Shown in pieces: positions 44,642 through 55,300 of a stretch of DNA of 64,000 bases. Origin of the DNA: Pelagimonas varians (GTDB lineage: Bacteria; Pseudomonadota; Alphaproteobacteria; Rhodobacterales; Rhodobacteraceae). Under the pieces are notes generated by a model, which did no database searches, was not told where the DNA came from, and saw only the letters and a program-made list of their open reading frames with translations. The stretch is taken from assembly GCF_003208435.1 (NCBI RefSeq), contig NZ_QKMF01000011.1, positions 96,824 through 160,823 on the forward strand, in the 5' to 3' direction. Within the stretch, counting starts at the first letter, position 1. Each line of letters starts with the position of its first letter. A program made the translations under genes and the position numbers.

Positions 44642-45751
44642 ATGGGCATTTTCGATTTTCTTTCCGGCCAATTTATTGACGTCATCCACTGGGTGGACGA
44701 TACGCGCGACACGATGGTGTCGCGGTTCGAACGCGAAGGCCACGAGATCAAATATGGCGCAAAGCTAACTGTGCGCGAAGGTCAGGCGGCTGTATTTGTA
44801 CACGAAGGCCAGATGGCTGACGTGTTCACACCCGGCTTGTACATGTTGGAAACCAACAACATGCCGATCATGACCTCTTTGCAGCACTGGGATCACGGCT
44901 TTAGCTCTCCGTTCAAATCAGAGATCTATTTCGTAAACACCAACCGTTTCACCGATTTGAAATGGGGCACGAAAAATCCGATCATGCTGCGCGACCCCGA
45001 ATTTGGTCCGACACGTATCCGTGCCTTTGGCTCCTATACCATCAAAGTCACTGACCCCGCCCTGTTCCTGACCGAGATTGTCGGAACAGACGGCGAATTC
45101 ACCATGGACGAGATCAGCTTTCAGATCCGCAACATCATTGTTCAGGAATTCAGCCAAGCGATCACAAAGGCAGGCATTCCCGTCTTGGATATGGCTGCGA
45201 ACACCGGCGAAGTCGGCAAGCTTATTGCCAAAGCGATCAGCCCGACAATTGCGCAATACGGGCTTGAACTCCCGGAATTGTATATTGAAAATATCTCGCT
45301 TCCACCTGCTGTTGAAAAAGCGCTGGACGCCCGCACATCGCGCGGTATCGCAGGCAACCTTGACGATCATATGAAATGGAAAGCAGCCGAGGCCATGGGC
45401 CAAGGCGGTGCGATGGATCAATCAATGGGAATGGGATTTGGTGCCGGTATGGGCATGAACATGGCCGGTCAAATGGCTGGCGCGATGGCCCCTGCCGGTC
45501 ATGCCCCGCAGGCTGCGGCCCCTATGGCCCCTCCGCCGCCACCGGTTGAGCACGTCTGGCATCTTGCTGTTAACGGTCAAACATCAGGCCCGTTTTCCAA
45601 AGCAGATCTGGGCCGCATGGCCAGTTCAGGTGAGATGACCCGCCAAACCAATGTTTGGACAGCTGGTCAGGATGGCTGGAAGAAAGCAGAGGATGTTCAG
45701 GAGTTGGCGCAGCTGTTCACCATCATGCCGCCGCCACCACCACCAGCATAA
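44642..45751 (+). CDS. SPFH-domain protein with C-terminal GYF_2 domain (YdjI-like)
   Basis: The 369-residue protein matches COG4260 (virion core protein-like/SPFH): YGAKLTVREGQAAVFVHEG, TPGLYMLETNNMPI and a long SPFH core up to about residue 245. A Met/Gly/Ala/Pro-rich linker follows, then a C-terminal GYF_2 domain (WHLAVNGQTSGPFSKADLGRMA). In Bacillus, the SPFH protein YdjI is needed to bring PspA to the membrane with YdjG and YdjH. The ATG at 44642 follows AAAGGGA. Confidence 0.88.
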   Translation: MGIFDFLSGQFIDVIHWVDDTRDTMVSRFEREGHEIKYGAKLTVREGQAAVFVHEGQMADVFTPGLYMLETNNMPIMTSLQHWDHGFSSPFKSEIYFVNTNRFTDLKWGTKNPIMLRDPEFGPTRIRAFGSYTIKVTDPALFLTEIVGTDGEFTMDEISFQIRNIIVQEFSQAITKAGIPVLDMAANTGEVGKLIAKAISPTIAQYGLELPELYIENISLPPAVEKALDARTSRGIAGNLDDHMKWKAAEAMGQGGAMDQSMGMGFGAGMGMNMAGQMAGAMAPAGHAPQAAAPMAPPPPPVEHVWHLAVNGQTSGPFSKADLGRMASSGEMTRQTNVWTAGQDGWKKAEDVQELAQLFTIMPPPPPPA

Positions 45752-45758
45752 CGATTTT

Positions 45759-45795
45759 GGGCACAGCGGCGGGTACACAATCCGCCGCTGTGCCC
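45759..45795. repeat. perfect 14-bp stem-loop between the SPFH and zinc-ribbon genes
   Basis: GGGCACAGCGGCGG and CCGCCGCTGTGCCC are exact reverse complements with a nine-base loop, starting seven bases after the SPFH stop codon. There is no T-run directly after, so it is either a weak terminator or an mRNA stabilising/processing hairpin that sets different levels for the two genes. Confidence 0.75.
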
Positions 45796-45970
45796 GTCCA
45801 GTTCGGTTTTCGGGATTTCAAATGGCCCGTTTCACAGGTTGCATCCCAATCGTGCAACCCATTTTGATCAATCTCTCTAATTTCAGAATTATTCACACCT
45901 AAGACTCCCTTCTCCAAGGTATCGGGCGTAGCATGTGCGAAAACCCCTTGATCGCGTCTTAAGAGTTCAA

Positions 45971-47095
45971 ATGTCCGAGATTCCTCCCCCCCCCGAAATG
46001 CCAAAGACCGCTCAAGAAGAGCATCGGTTTCCTTGCGACCAATGTGGGGCGGACTTTCGATTTGATCCCAAAGCCGGGCAGTTGATATGTGATTTTTGCG
46101 GCAACACGTCTGATGTCGTCGAAAGCGGACCTTGGAAAGGCGGGATAAAAGAACTCGATTTCCAAGCTGCTATGAACAACCTGTTGCCCTTGCAGGAAAT
46201 CGAAGAGACCCGCGTTTCGAACTGTCCAAATTGTGCCGCTCAAGTGGAATTTGACCCGAACGTCCATGCCGCTGAATGCCCGTTTTGCGCAACTCCCGTA
46301 GTTACAGATACCGGCTCCCACCGCCACATCAAGCCAAAGGGCCTTCTGCCTTTCAGCCTAAGCGAAGCGACGGCCCATGAGGCCATGAACAACTGGCTTG
46401 GCGGTTTGTGGTTCGCGCCAAACGGGCTTCAAGCCTACGCGCGCAAGGGGCGCAAAATGAACGGGGTCTATGTGCCCTATTGGACCTATGATGCCGACAC
46501 CAAGTCGCGCTATTCGGGCGAACGCGGCACCATCTACTATGAAACCCGCACCGTGGTGCGCGATGGCGAAACCAAGCAAGAACGCGTTCAAAAGATCCGG
46601 TGGTCGCCGGTGTCAGGTCGGGTCGCCCGCTTCTTTGATGACGTGCTTGTGCTTGCGTCAAAGGCGCTGCCCAAGAAATATACCGATGCACTGGAACCTT
46701 GGGACCTGACCGAATTGGAGCCCTATAGCCCAGAATTTTTGGCGGGCTTTATGGCCGAAGGGTATCAGGTCGATCTGGATGCTGGCTTCAACGAGGCGCG
46801 GACAATTATGGACCGGCAAATCCGTCGCGATGTAAAATTCGATATCGGTGGCGATAGGCAGCGGATTCACGGGCTGGATACAGCCGTCTCGGATGTGACC
46901 TTCAAGCACATTTTGCTACCGGTCTGGATGGCGGCCTACAAATACCGCAACACAACCTACCGGTTTGTCGTGAACGGCCGCACGGGACGGGTTCAAGGCG
47001 AACGCCCTTGGTCCGCATGGAAGATCACCTTTGCTGTTGTTGTGGGGCTGCTCGTTGCCGCTGGCATCGGTTATGTGATCGCAACAAATCAGTAA
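45971..47095 (+). CDS. double zinc-ribbon membrane protein (YdjG-like)
   Basis: The 374-residue protein has two zinc ribbons, [22 protein letters not shown] (residues about 22-43) and [12 protein letters not shown] to CPFC (about 83-107), then a beta-rich middle domain with two WxP-type motifs, and one C-terminal membrane helix ([19 protein letters not shown]). Relatives are often misnamed 'primosomal protein N-prime'. Bacillus YdjG, which has the same ribbon-plus-membrane build, works with YdjI. The ATG at 45971 is chosen over the upstream frame. Confidence 0.82.
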   Translation: MSEIPPPPEMPKTAQEEHRFPCDQCGADFRFDPKAGQLICDFCGNTSDVVESGPWKGGIKELDFQAAMNNLLPLQEIEETRVSNCPNCAAQVEFDPNVHAAECPFCATPVVTDTGSHRHIKPKGLLPFSLSEATAHEAMNNWLGGLWFAPNGLQAYARKGRKMNGVYVPYWTYDADTKSRYSGERGTIYYETRTVVRDGETKQERVQKIRWSPVSGRVARFFDDVLVLASKALPKKYTDALEPWDLTELEPYSPEFLAGFMAEGYQVDLDAGFNEARTIMDRQIRRDVKFDIGGDRQRIHGLDTAVSDVTFKHILLPVWMAAYKYRNTTYRFVVNGRTGRVQGERPWSAWKITFAVVVGLLVAAGIGYVIATNQ

Positions 47096-47106
47096 GAGGC
47101 AGAGCT

Positions 47107-47550
47107 ATGCGTGCAATATTGCAACGGGTCACACAGGCCCGCGTCGACGTGGACGGCGAAACGATTGGCGAAATTGGCGAAGGCCTGCTGATCTTGATCT
47201 GCGCCATGCAGGGCGACACGCAAGCGCAGGCTGACAAGCTGGCGGCAAAGATCGGCAAGTTGCGGATTTTCAAAGACGAAGACGGACGGATGAACCGATC
47301 CGTCAAGGATATCGGCGGCAGCGCCCTGATCGTCAGCCAGTTCACCCTTGCCGCCGATACTTCGCGCGGCAATCGCCCGGGATTTTCAACCGCCGCCCCA
47401 CCTGCCGAGGGGGAGGCCCTGTATGAATATTTTGCAGATCAAGTGGCTGCGCAAGGCATGCCAGTGGCCAAGGGGCAATTTGGTGCGGACATGAAAGTCC
47501 ATCTGCTAAACGACGGTCCCGTAACTATTTGGATGGACAGCGAGACCTAG
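47107..47550 (+). CDS. dtd: D-aminoacyl-tRNA deacylase
   Basis: Dtd removes D-amino acids from mischarged tRNAs. The 147-residue protein has the two family motifs: SQFTLAAD in the middle and [10 protein letters not shown] (the GPVTI motif) at the C-terminus. It starts eleven bases after the zinc-ribbon gene with AAGAGGCAG as ribosome site, so it is the last gene of the operon, though its function is unrelated. It converges on the HlyD gene. Confidence 0.94.
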   Translation: MRAILQRVTQARVDVDGETIGEIGEGLLILICAMQGDTQAQADKLAAKIGKLRIFKDEDGRMNRSVKDIGGSALIVSQFTLAADTSRGNRPGFSTAAPPAEGEALYEYFADQVAAQGMPVAKGQFGADMKVHLLNDGPVTIWMDSET

Positions 47551-47565
47551 TCCTTGACCCACGCC

Positions 47566-48747
47566 CTATGGCTCTCGGAAGGCTTCGCGCGATTTGTAGA
47601 GCGGCTTGAGCAAGTATTGCAAAATCGTCTTTTCACCCGTGTGCAATTCGGCCTGCGCCTGCATACCCGGACGGATTTCCATCGCGGCCTGACGGTCAGT
47701 CATGGACGCCATATCCACACGGATTGATACCTTGTAGTGGGTCTCTGTCTCGGGCCGCCGTTCATCCTTGAAGGTATCGGCTGAAATGACATCGACACGC
47801 CCCTTTAGGGTGCCGTAGATCGTATAATCATAGGCAGTCAGCTTGATCGTAACCTCTTGGCCCGGACGAATGTTGGCGATGTTCTCGGGCTTGACCTGCG
47901 CTTCGACAAACAGCTCTTCGTCCAGAGGAATAATTTGTAAAATCTCTTCACCCGGACGGACAACTCCGCCAATCGTCGTGACACTGAGATTGTTGACGAT
48001 CCCGTGCATCGGCGATTTCAAAACGGTGCGATTCAGCTGATCCTGAGACGCCTTCAAATTCTGTTGCAGCGTCGCCAACTCTTTCAGAGTTTCAGAAAAT
48101 TCCTCAGCGCGGGCCAAATCGGTCTGCGTGACGATGTCGTCATACAGTTTCTTGGCATCCGCCTGCGCCTTGCGGGCCCGCGTTACCTCAATCAGTGCGA
48201 CCACCTTCTTTTTCAGAAGGTTCTCCATCAAATCAAGCTCGCTTTGCGCTTGGTTCAACACACTGCGCGCACCGCTACTGCGGCTGACAAAGTCCGAGTG
48301 ACGGGCCATTAACAATGCCCGCTCTGATGCCACCATCTGCGGCGACCGCGTCGCCAAAGATGCGGGGACGTCAAATGTCGACGCCCCCGCCAGTTCGGCC
48401 TCGAGCCGCAGGCGGCGGATCTCGAGGGCGGTAATTTGGTCACTCAGATCATCAACCGAGCTTCGAAATTGGGTTCCATACAAGCGGGCAAGTACATCGC
48501 CGCGTAAAACTTCGTCACCTTCTTTGACAAGAAGTTCGGACAAAATTCCGCCTTCAAGGTTCTGGATGATTTGCGGGCGCGAAGATGAAATCAATTCCCC
48601 TTCGGCACGCACAATTTCATCAACCCAGGCAAAAGAGGCCCAGATGACAAAGGCCCAAACAGTGATCGCACAAAGCCAGATCGTCATCGATGGCCCGTTC
48701 ATATCCTTGGACAATTGCGCCGCAAGGTTGGTTGAAGACACAGCCAT
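47566..48747 (-). CDS. HlyD-family type I secretion membrane fusion protein
   Basis: The 393-residue adaptor has one N-terminal membrane helix (MTIWLCAITVWAFVIWASFAW), then the barrel/lipoyl half around SSRPQIIQNLEGGILSELLV, a long coiled coil (residues about 90-235) and the C-terminal VTIKLTAYDYTIYGTLKGRV domain. It bridges the ABC exporter and the outer membrane channel in the periplasm. Its ATG overlaps the ABC stop (TAATG), and it is the last gene of the adhesin secretion unit. Confidence 0.92.
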   Translation of the reverse strand: MAVSSTNLAAQLSKDMNGPSMTIWLCAITVWAFVIWASFAWVDEIVRAEGELISSSRPQIIQNLEGGILSELLVKEGDEVLRGDVLARLYGTQFRSSVDDLSDQITALEIRRLRLEAELAGASTFDVPASLATRSPQMVASERALLMARHSDFVSRSSGARSVLNQAQSELDLMENLLKKKVVALIEVTRARKAQADAKKLYDDIVTQTDLARAEEFSETLKELATLQQNLKASQDQLNRTVLKSPMHGIVNNLSVTTIGGVVRPGEEILQIIPLDEELFVEAQVKPENIANIRPGQEVTIKLTAYDYTIYGTLKGRVDVISADTFKDERRPETETHYKVSIRVDMASMTDRQAAMEIRPGMQAQAELHTGEKTILQYLLKPLYKSREAFREP

Positions 48748-50966
48748 TATGCAGCTCCCTGTCCGGCAGTACGCAGATGATCAAGAACTTGGTCACGTGG
48801 CCCATCAATGGCCATTCGACCGTTGGCAAGAACCATAGTCCGCGACGCCAGTGACAAAATCGGCACCCGGTGCGTAGCAATAACCGCAGTCCGACCTTCC
48901 AGCCAAACCTCCAACCGGGAAATCAGCGTCTTTTCAAGGTTCTGGTCTAGTGCTGCTGTTGGTTCATCCAACAGGCAAATGTCCGGATCTTGCAGCCACA
49001 GCCGGGCCCAGCCGATGCTTTGGCGTTGGCCAACAGACATGCCTTCGCCGCCATCGTGGATATCCAGATCCAACCCCTTCGGGTGTGACTTTACAAACTG
49101 GCCAAGCCCCGCAAAATCCAATGCTTCAAACAGGCGATCATCATTGCGTTCGAGCAAATTCAAATTGAGGTTGTCGCGCAGGGTTCCGTGAAACAGACGC
49201 ACGTCTTGGCCCAGATAGCCAATCGTCCTGCGCAAATCACGCGGATCAATCTGCGACATCTCTGTTCCGTCGATGGTCAGCTTGCCGCTGGATGGTGCAT
49301 ACAGGCCAGTCAGCATTTTCAACAAAGTTGATTTGCCCGACCCGTTCGCGCCAAGCACGGCCAAAACCTGTCCGGCTGGAATTTTCACAGCCTGCAAGTC
49401 GAGCACCGCAGCGCCTTCGGGATCATACCGATAGGTGGCATCGCGTAGCTCAAATTCCCCACGAAGCGTTTCGCGGCGCAGATATGTGCGTTCTGTGGAC
49501 CGGTCTGAATCGACATGGGCAATTGAATCCAATCCGTCCAGCGCACCTTTGACATTGCCCCAACGGGCCATAATTCCGGACAGTTGCGTCAAGGGGGCCA
49601 AGGTCCGTGAACTCAAAATACCCACAGCGATAATGGACCCGACGGTGAATTCACCTGCAAACACCAGATAAGTGCCGGTAATCACCGCGCCAACATAGGT
49701 CGCTTGCTGAATGCCTTGGCTCCAAAACGTCAGGGACGCCGCAAGTTTGCGTTGTTCGGATGATTTGAGCGCCTGAACCGCAACCAACTCTTCCCACGAG
49801 CGCGCGAAGCGGTCTTCGGCACGCTGGGTTTTGATCGTGTCCAGCTCCACCACAACCTCTTGCAGCAAGCGAGACTGCTTGGATGATGCGCCCTGCATTT
49901 CTTGCGTGAGGCGGATCATCTTTTTCTGCATCAAAAAGCCCGGAATAACCATCAGGACGCCGCCTGCGATCAAGACCCAAACCACCGACCCTGCGATGGA
50001 CCAAACCAAGGCGAGAAAGACAAAGATAAACGGGATGTCGGCCAACGACCCAACGGTCGAAGCGGTAAAAAATTCCCGTACGGATCCAAATTCACGCATC
50101 GCAGAAAACAGCTGGGATGGAGACCGCCCTGCAAGATCGGACCGCATGCCAAGCAGCTTGTCCATCAGGGTCTTTTGAACCCCAAGCTCGATTTGGCGCC
50201 CTGCCCCATCCAGCAATTGCGACCGCGCCACCTTTAAAAAGGCCTCAAGCAACAAGGCCATACCGGCACCTGCCGCCAGCACCCATAGCGTCGCTTCGGA
50301 CTGATGCGGAATCACGCGGTCATAGACCTGTAACGAGAACAGCGCGACAGAAACAGCCAACAGGTTCGCAACAAAGGAGCCCAGCGCAACTTCGCCAAAG
50401 TGGCGTGAAAACCGTTTGAATTGCCCCCAGAACCAATGGGATTTTTCATCGATGCTGGCATGGGATTGAGACAATGCTTGAACCGGCGCTTCGGCCCGGA
50501 GCAACTGCCCCGAAAAATACGGTCCGAATTCTGCAACCGCGACCTCGGATCGCATATCTGTACCGGTTTCGTCATAGATGGTCAGGCCGCCGTCCTGCTG
50601 GCCAAGAACCAGGACAGTCTGGCCATTCGTCATCATGGCGATCGCAGGCCAAAGTGTTGGAACCAGACTGTCGGGTTCCTCCAACTCTGCGATCAATCCA
50701 GCCGCTTCGAGGCCCGCTTTCATCGCCACGGCATCGTAACTATCGTAGCACCCGGCTTCGCGGGCCAATGCCTCAAGCACGTCCGGACGGCGGGCTTCGA
50801 CACCTAACCGACCCGCCAGCATGCGGATCATGTCAGCGCGCGACGTTGCCTTCTCTGAATACAGCGAACTACGTTTCAAACCGCTGGGTGTTGCGCCTGC
50901 AGGCACGGCCTTTAGAACCGCCTCTTTTGCACGGTCGGCCATTCGCAATATCTGGGGCGTCGTCAA
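48747..50966 (-). CDS. type I secretion ABC transporter (LapB/RtxB-type)
   Basis: The 739-residue protein has an N-terminal domain of about 150 residues related to C39 peptidases but without the catalytic Cys and His, so it should be a non-cleaving substrate-docking domain. Then come six membrane helices (residues about 185-490) and an ATPase with Walker A GANGSGKST, signature MSVGQRQ and Walker B ICLLDEPTAALD. It exports the adhesin encoded upstream. The first start is a TTG overlapping the tolC-like stop; an internal ATG at 50942 has no ribosome site. Confidence 0.92.
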   Translation of the reverse strand: MTTPQILRMADRAKEAVLKAVPAGATPSGLKRSSLYSEKATSRADMIRMLAGRLGVEARRPDVLEALAREAGCYDSYDAVAMKAGLEAAGLIAELEEPDSLVPTLWPAIAMMTNGQTVLVLGQQDGGLTIYDETGTDMRSEVAVAEFGPYFSGQLLRAEAPVQALSQSHASIDEKSHWFWGQFKRFSRHFGEVALGSFVANLLAVSVALFSLQVYDRVIPHQSEATLWVLAAGAGMALLLEAFLKVARSQLLDGAGRQIELGVQKTLMDKLLGMRSDLAGRSPSQLFSAMREFGSVREFFTASTVGSLADIPFIFVFLALVWSIAGSVVWVLIAGGVLMVIPGFLMQKKMIRLTQEMQGASSKQSRLLQEVVVELDTIKTQRAEDRFARSWEELVAVQALKSSEQRKLAASLTFWSQGIQQATYVGAVITGTYLVFAGEFTVGSIIAVGILSSRTLAPLTQLSGIMARWGNVKGALDGLDSIAHVDSDRSTERTYLRRETLRGEFELRDATYRYDPEGAAVLDLQAVKIPAGQVLAVLGANGSGKSTLLKMLTGLYAPSSGKLTIDGTEMSQIDPRDLRRTIGYLGQDVRLFHGTLRDNLNLNLLERNDDRLFEALDFAGLGQFVKSHPKGLDLDIHDGGEGMSVGQRQSIGWARLWLQDPDICLLDEPTAALDQNLEKTLISRLEVWLEGRTAVIATHRVPILSLASRTMVLANGRMAIDGPRDQVLDHLRTAGQGAA

Positions 50967-52294
50967 ATCTGCGCCCCTTCTGCAAGACCGCCGCGCAGCC
51001 GGGCCAGTTCCAGCTCGGCCCGCTCGGCCTTATATTTCAAATCAATCTCACGCACGAGCGCCGCCGCATAAGTTTCAAACACACCAACTACATCCATTAC
51101 CTGACGTTGCCCGCCGTCATACTGTGCCTGAAACAGATCAAGGTTCACTTTGGCCTGTTTGGTCAGGGTTTTTGCCTCGCCAATTTGGCGGGTAAAGGCT
51201 TCAAGCTTGCGCGATTGGGCGGCAATCTCGCGCGCGGCGTCTTCGCCAGCCTCAGCAACACGGCGATCTGCCGTTTCTTTGCTAATGTCCAACGCCTCGA
51301 ATTCAGCCGATGTGCCAAGGCTAAACAAGGTATCGATGGTCACATCAATTCCGACCGATGGATCACTGCTGCCACCGGATGCATTGGCATAGAGCCCCGG
51401 CAAATGGCCCGCTCGGGCGATTTTTGACTCGGCGATTGTGCGTTCGCGTTCGCCTTTGGCACGCAAGACACCCAGAACGTCGGCTGACGTCTCGGCGCGC
51501 AAGTCGCCGACGCCGCGCAAGTCATCTAGATTTCGGGAGGACATTGCATTCAGTTCAGCCATCGCGGTTACCGTGGCCTCTTGGGCTTCGCTAGAACGTG
51601 ACCGCAACGTGGCAATCTTTTGCTGCACGATATTCAGATCCGACATGTCCGATATGCCGCCGTTGACCCGTTCTTGCATCACCCATTCAAAGTGCCGCAT
51701 TTCCTTGATGGCAATCTCGGAATGCTGGGTGATGGCCCGGTTCCGTTCGGCCGTCAGATAGAGCGACAGCGCATCATGCACGCGGTCATTTCCGTCCTCA
51801 ACCAAGGTCACCGCCGCCAGTTCAACATTTGCTTTTGCAAGATCGCGTTCCGCCTTCTTGCGGCCATTGTCGAAAATTACCTGATTGATCACCAGATCCG
51901 CCACAAAATCGCCAAGCGAATTGAGCGACACGCTGGGGCCAATGCTTGGCAACCAATTGTACTTGGAGGCTTGCTCACGCAGTCTTGCGACCCGCAATTC
52001 TGCTTCTGCCACGCGGGCATCTGATGCCATCACGGCATCGGCAACACGGCTATAGGGCGTTCCGGATATCAAGAGTGATGGCCGGGACTGCAACGCGCGT
52101 ATAATTTCAGAGGCGTCCGAGGCTCGGACAACCGCCTTTTTGGGTTTGGGTGCTGCAGATACACTTGTCCCGGCAGCCGTTTGTGGTTCGGCCCCCTTGA
52201 AGCGAGAGACAACGCCCTCACCCATATCTGTCATGCATCCAGGCAACATCGCGACAGCGATGATCAAGCCCAGACTCCGCCTGCTCATACTCAT
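50963..52294 (-). CDS. TolC-family outer membrane channel lipoprotein (LapE-like)
   Basis: The 443-residue protein starts with a lipoprotein signal with lipobox LPGC (Cys20) and then two long helical OEP repeats typical of TolC (ISDMSDLNIVQQKIATLRSRSSEAQ and QYDGGQRQVMDVVGVFETYAAALVRE). It completes the type I channel with the ABC exporter and HlyD adaptor. The frame opens ten codons earlier; the ATG at 52294 follows a G-rich ribosome site. It begins 92 bases after the adhesin stop. Confidence 0.9.
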   Translation of the reverse strand: MSMSRRSLGLIIAVAMLPGCMTDMGEGVVSRFKGAEPQTAAGTSVSAAPKPKKAVVRASDASEIIRALQSRPSLLISGTPYSRVADAVMASDARVAEAELRVARLREQASKYNWLPSIGPSVSLNSLGDFVADLVINQVIFDNGRKKAERDLAKANVELAAVTLVEDGNDRVHDALSLYLTAERNRAITQHSEIAIKEMRHFEWVMQERVNGGISDMSDLNIVQQKIATLRSRSSEAQEATVTAMAELNAMSSRNLDDLRGVGDLRAETSADVLGVLRAKGERERTIAESKIARAGHLPGLYANASGGSSDPSVGIDVTIDTLFSLGTSAEFEALDISKETADRRVAEAGEDAAREIAAQSRKLEAFTRQIGEAKTLTKQAKVNLDLFQAQYDGGQRQVMDVVGVFETYAAALVREIDLKYKAERAELELARLRGGLAEGAQI

Positions 52295-52347
52295 AGTCGT
52301 GCCCCCGTATCGGCGCGAATTCATTATTATCGTTTTTCGGGATCTGG

Positions 52348-52366
52348 GGCCCGGTTCAGCCGGGCC
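52348..52366. repeat. hairpin between the adhesin and the secretion genes
   Basis: GGCCCGG and CCGGGCC flank a five-base loop. On the minus strand no T-run follows, so it is more likely a partial terminator or processing site that lowers secretion-gene expression compared with the adhesin. Confidence 0.5.
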
Positions 52367-52386
52367 TCCAGACGTCTTACTGGTAC

Positions 52387-55300
52387 TTAGACGACACCTG
52401 TCGACACATTGGTGATGTCGTCGTCAATCAACAAAGTCGCATCGCCGAGGGTAAAGACGTTGAACGTCTCGGAACCCTCTGTGTGCGTACCGGATGCCGT
52501 TGCGCCGATGATAGTAACACTGTCATCCGCACCACCATGCACAACCAAAGTGTCGGTGTTGGACGACAGCGCGGTCAACTGCGCTTCGGTAATAGTCAAA
52601 TGGCTGTCTTCCGCGAACTCAAGATCGATGGTTTCGATATTGAAATCGGACAAAGTCGACGCCAGCGCATCCGTCATCGTGACTTCGGAGGTCGCTGGAT
52701 CATCGGTCACCAAATACGAGCCGGACACATTGCCGGCCTCATCGGTTTGCGACAATACCAGATGCGTTCCATCGGGCACAGCATCAGCGAATGTGTGGAA
52801 GGTCAGATCCAGCGCATCAACATCCACCTGACTGTCCAAAGCAACATCAACCACGCTTGGGTTCGCGCCCTCGCCATCGACAACACGGCTGATTTCAACT
52901 GAATCATCGCTGATCTCGGTCCGGATCTGATCGACACCTTCGTGGTTGCGGCCATAACCTTCCCAAGCAAGCTGATCAGGTGCAACTGTATCAACCATGA
53001 TGTCTTCGGTGGTTGATAGTGTGTTACCTGCCAGATCGGTTGCAGCAATCGTTGCAACCTGAACACCGGTTCCGGACTGGATCGAACTAGGCGGAATATC
53101 TACGCTCCACGCGCCATTGGCAGCGACGATGGCCGTATGAGCCACACCGCCAAAGGTCACAATCACGGTTGAACCCACCTCGACCTCACCTGTCATGGTA
53201 AAGCCTTGGGTTGCTTCCTCGGCGTTGATCACGTCATCTGCAGTCGTCGGATCGGGTGATACAGCCAGATTATTCACCAGCGTATCAACCGCAAAGTCGA
53301 CACTGGTTTGCTCAGTGTTGCCAGCGACATCGGTGGTGTAGATCGTGGCTGTTTCGTTGGACTCGCCAGAAGGCACTTCGCTCGCCGTAAAGCCGACCGA
53401 CCAGTTTCCGCTAGCATCGACCGTGGCCGACCGAGTTACCCCGTTAAAGGAAACTTCCACTGTGCCGCCCGGTTCCGTTGTGCCTGACAAGCTAAACCCG
53501 TCAGCAGCTTCGGCTGCGTTGATGACATTGTCACCTTCTACAGATTCAGCGCTGGTCGCAAAATTGCGGACTTCGGTGTCAAACTGCAATGTGTCCGTAC
53601 GGGTCAGGATGTTCCCAGCCGTGTCAGTGGTCGTTGCAGTGATATCGGCTGTGTATGTTCCTTGAGGAATTTCGCCAGCTGCAAAAGGCGCAATCCAAAC
53701 GCCGCTTGCGTCGGTTACAACCGAATGGGTCACCCCGTTCATGGTCACGTCAACAGTCTGGAACGGTGTCGATGTACCGGTCAGGATTACCCCATCCGAC
53801 GCCTCGACAAAGTTGACCATATCGTCACCTTCGACAGGGTCCGCACTGATCGTCAACAGCCCTGCGTCCGTATCGATCACGACGTTTTGGGTGATCGTTT
53901 CAGAGTTTCCGGCCAAATCGGTAGAAACTGCGGTCATAGTGAGCGTCTGCTCGCCACTCGGCAATTGAGCCGCCGTGAAATTTGCAGTCCAGCTTCCGTC
54001 TGCCGCGACAGTGGCCGCAACGGTTACACCCGCCAAAGTCACCTGAACGGTGCCGCCCGGTTCGGTTGTGCCTGTCAGTGACAGCCCTTGCGCCGCTTCG
54101 TCAGCGTTGATTACACCATCAGCACCACCAGGTGTTGAGGTGAAGTTGAAGTTGCGCACCAATGTGTCAACATCCACAGAACCGGTTGCAGTGGCAGTGT
54201 TGCCCGCCGCATCCGTTGCAACCGCCGTTACCGTCTGCGTGCTTTCACCGGTTGGAATGTCAGCGGCCGCAAACGATGCCGTCCAGCTGCCATCTGCAGC
54301 AACAACCGCAGCCTGCGTGACAGTGCCCATGGTCACTTGTACCGAAGCACCGGCCTCGGCTTGGCCTGTCAGGACCACACCATCGGCGTGTTCTGCCGCG
54401 TTTACGACCCCGTCGCCTTCGACCGTATCTGTCACAACCGACACATTTGTTTCTGTGTCGATGTTGATTGACCCATTGGCTGTGGCAGTGTTGCCCGCTA
54501 AATCCGTCGAAACAGCGGTCACATCCAGAGTGGTGGTCCCAGTGGGCACCGAAGCGGCCGGAATCGTCACGCTCCAATTGCCCGAAGCATCCACGGTTGT
54601 GTTCAAAACAGTACCCGCAACGGTAACCGCAATCGAAGATCCGGCTTCACCCACGCCATTCAAAACAACACCGTCGGCGCGTTCTGCTGCGTTTACGATA
54701 CCGTCGCCTTCGACATTGCCTGTCGCCATGGCAATCTCGTTTTGGGTGTCGATGTTAACGTCACCCCAAGTCGTCGCAACGTTGCCTGCCAAATCTGTCG
54801 ATGTCACTGCAACTTCAGCAACAGTGGTGCCCGCAGGCAAGAAGCCCGCGCCCACATCAACAGTCCAGCTCCCGTCGTCAGCAACGGTGGTGGTCCATGT
54901 GTTGCCGTCGATCTCAACCTCGATCGCGGAACCAGCTTCGCCGGTTCCAACCAAGGTGACAGTTCCGCCATGCTCAACAGCATTCACGGTGCCATCACCA
55001 CCCGCCGTAGAGGTGTCCACGGTCACAGCAGCTTCGGTATCGACGTCAAATTCGTGGGTCATGGTTGAGATGTTTCCAACCAGATCGGTTGAAACAATCG
55101 TCGCCATTGTCGAATATGTGCCCCCAGCCAACATGCTGGAATCGAAAGTAACGCTCCAGTTCCCGTCGCCATCGACGGTCACAGACTGCATTTGACCCTC
55201 GATGGTCACTTCAACGGTAGATCCGGCCTGACTGGTTCCTGTCAGTGTGACGCCCGCAGCATGTTCACCTGCGTTGATCAGATCATCCCCTGTCAGCGGG

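Noticed and set aside
46353..46691. Minus-strand frame inside the zinc-ribbon gene
   Set aside because: Low-complexity Arg/His-rich translation, antisense to a protein with two clear zinc ribbons.
54050..55195. Open frame of 381 codons on the plus strand inside the adhesin gene
   Set aside because: It is antisense to the Ig repeats and its Ser/Thr/Val/Pro-rich repeats mirror the adhesin codons; it has no ribosome site and no family.
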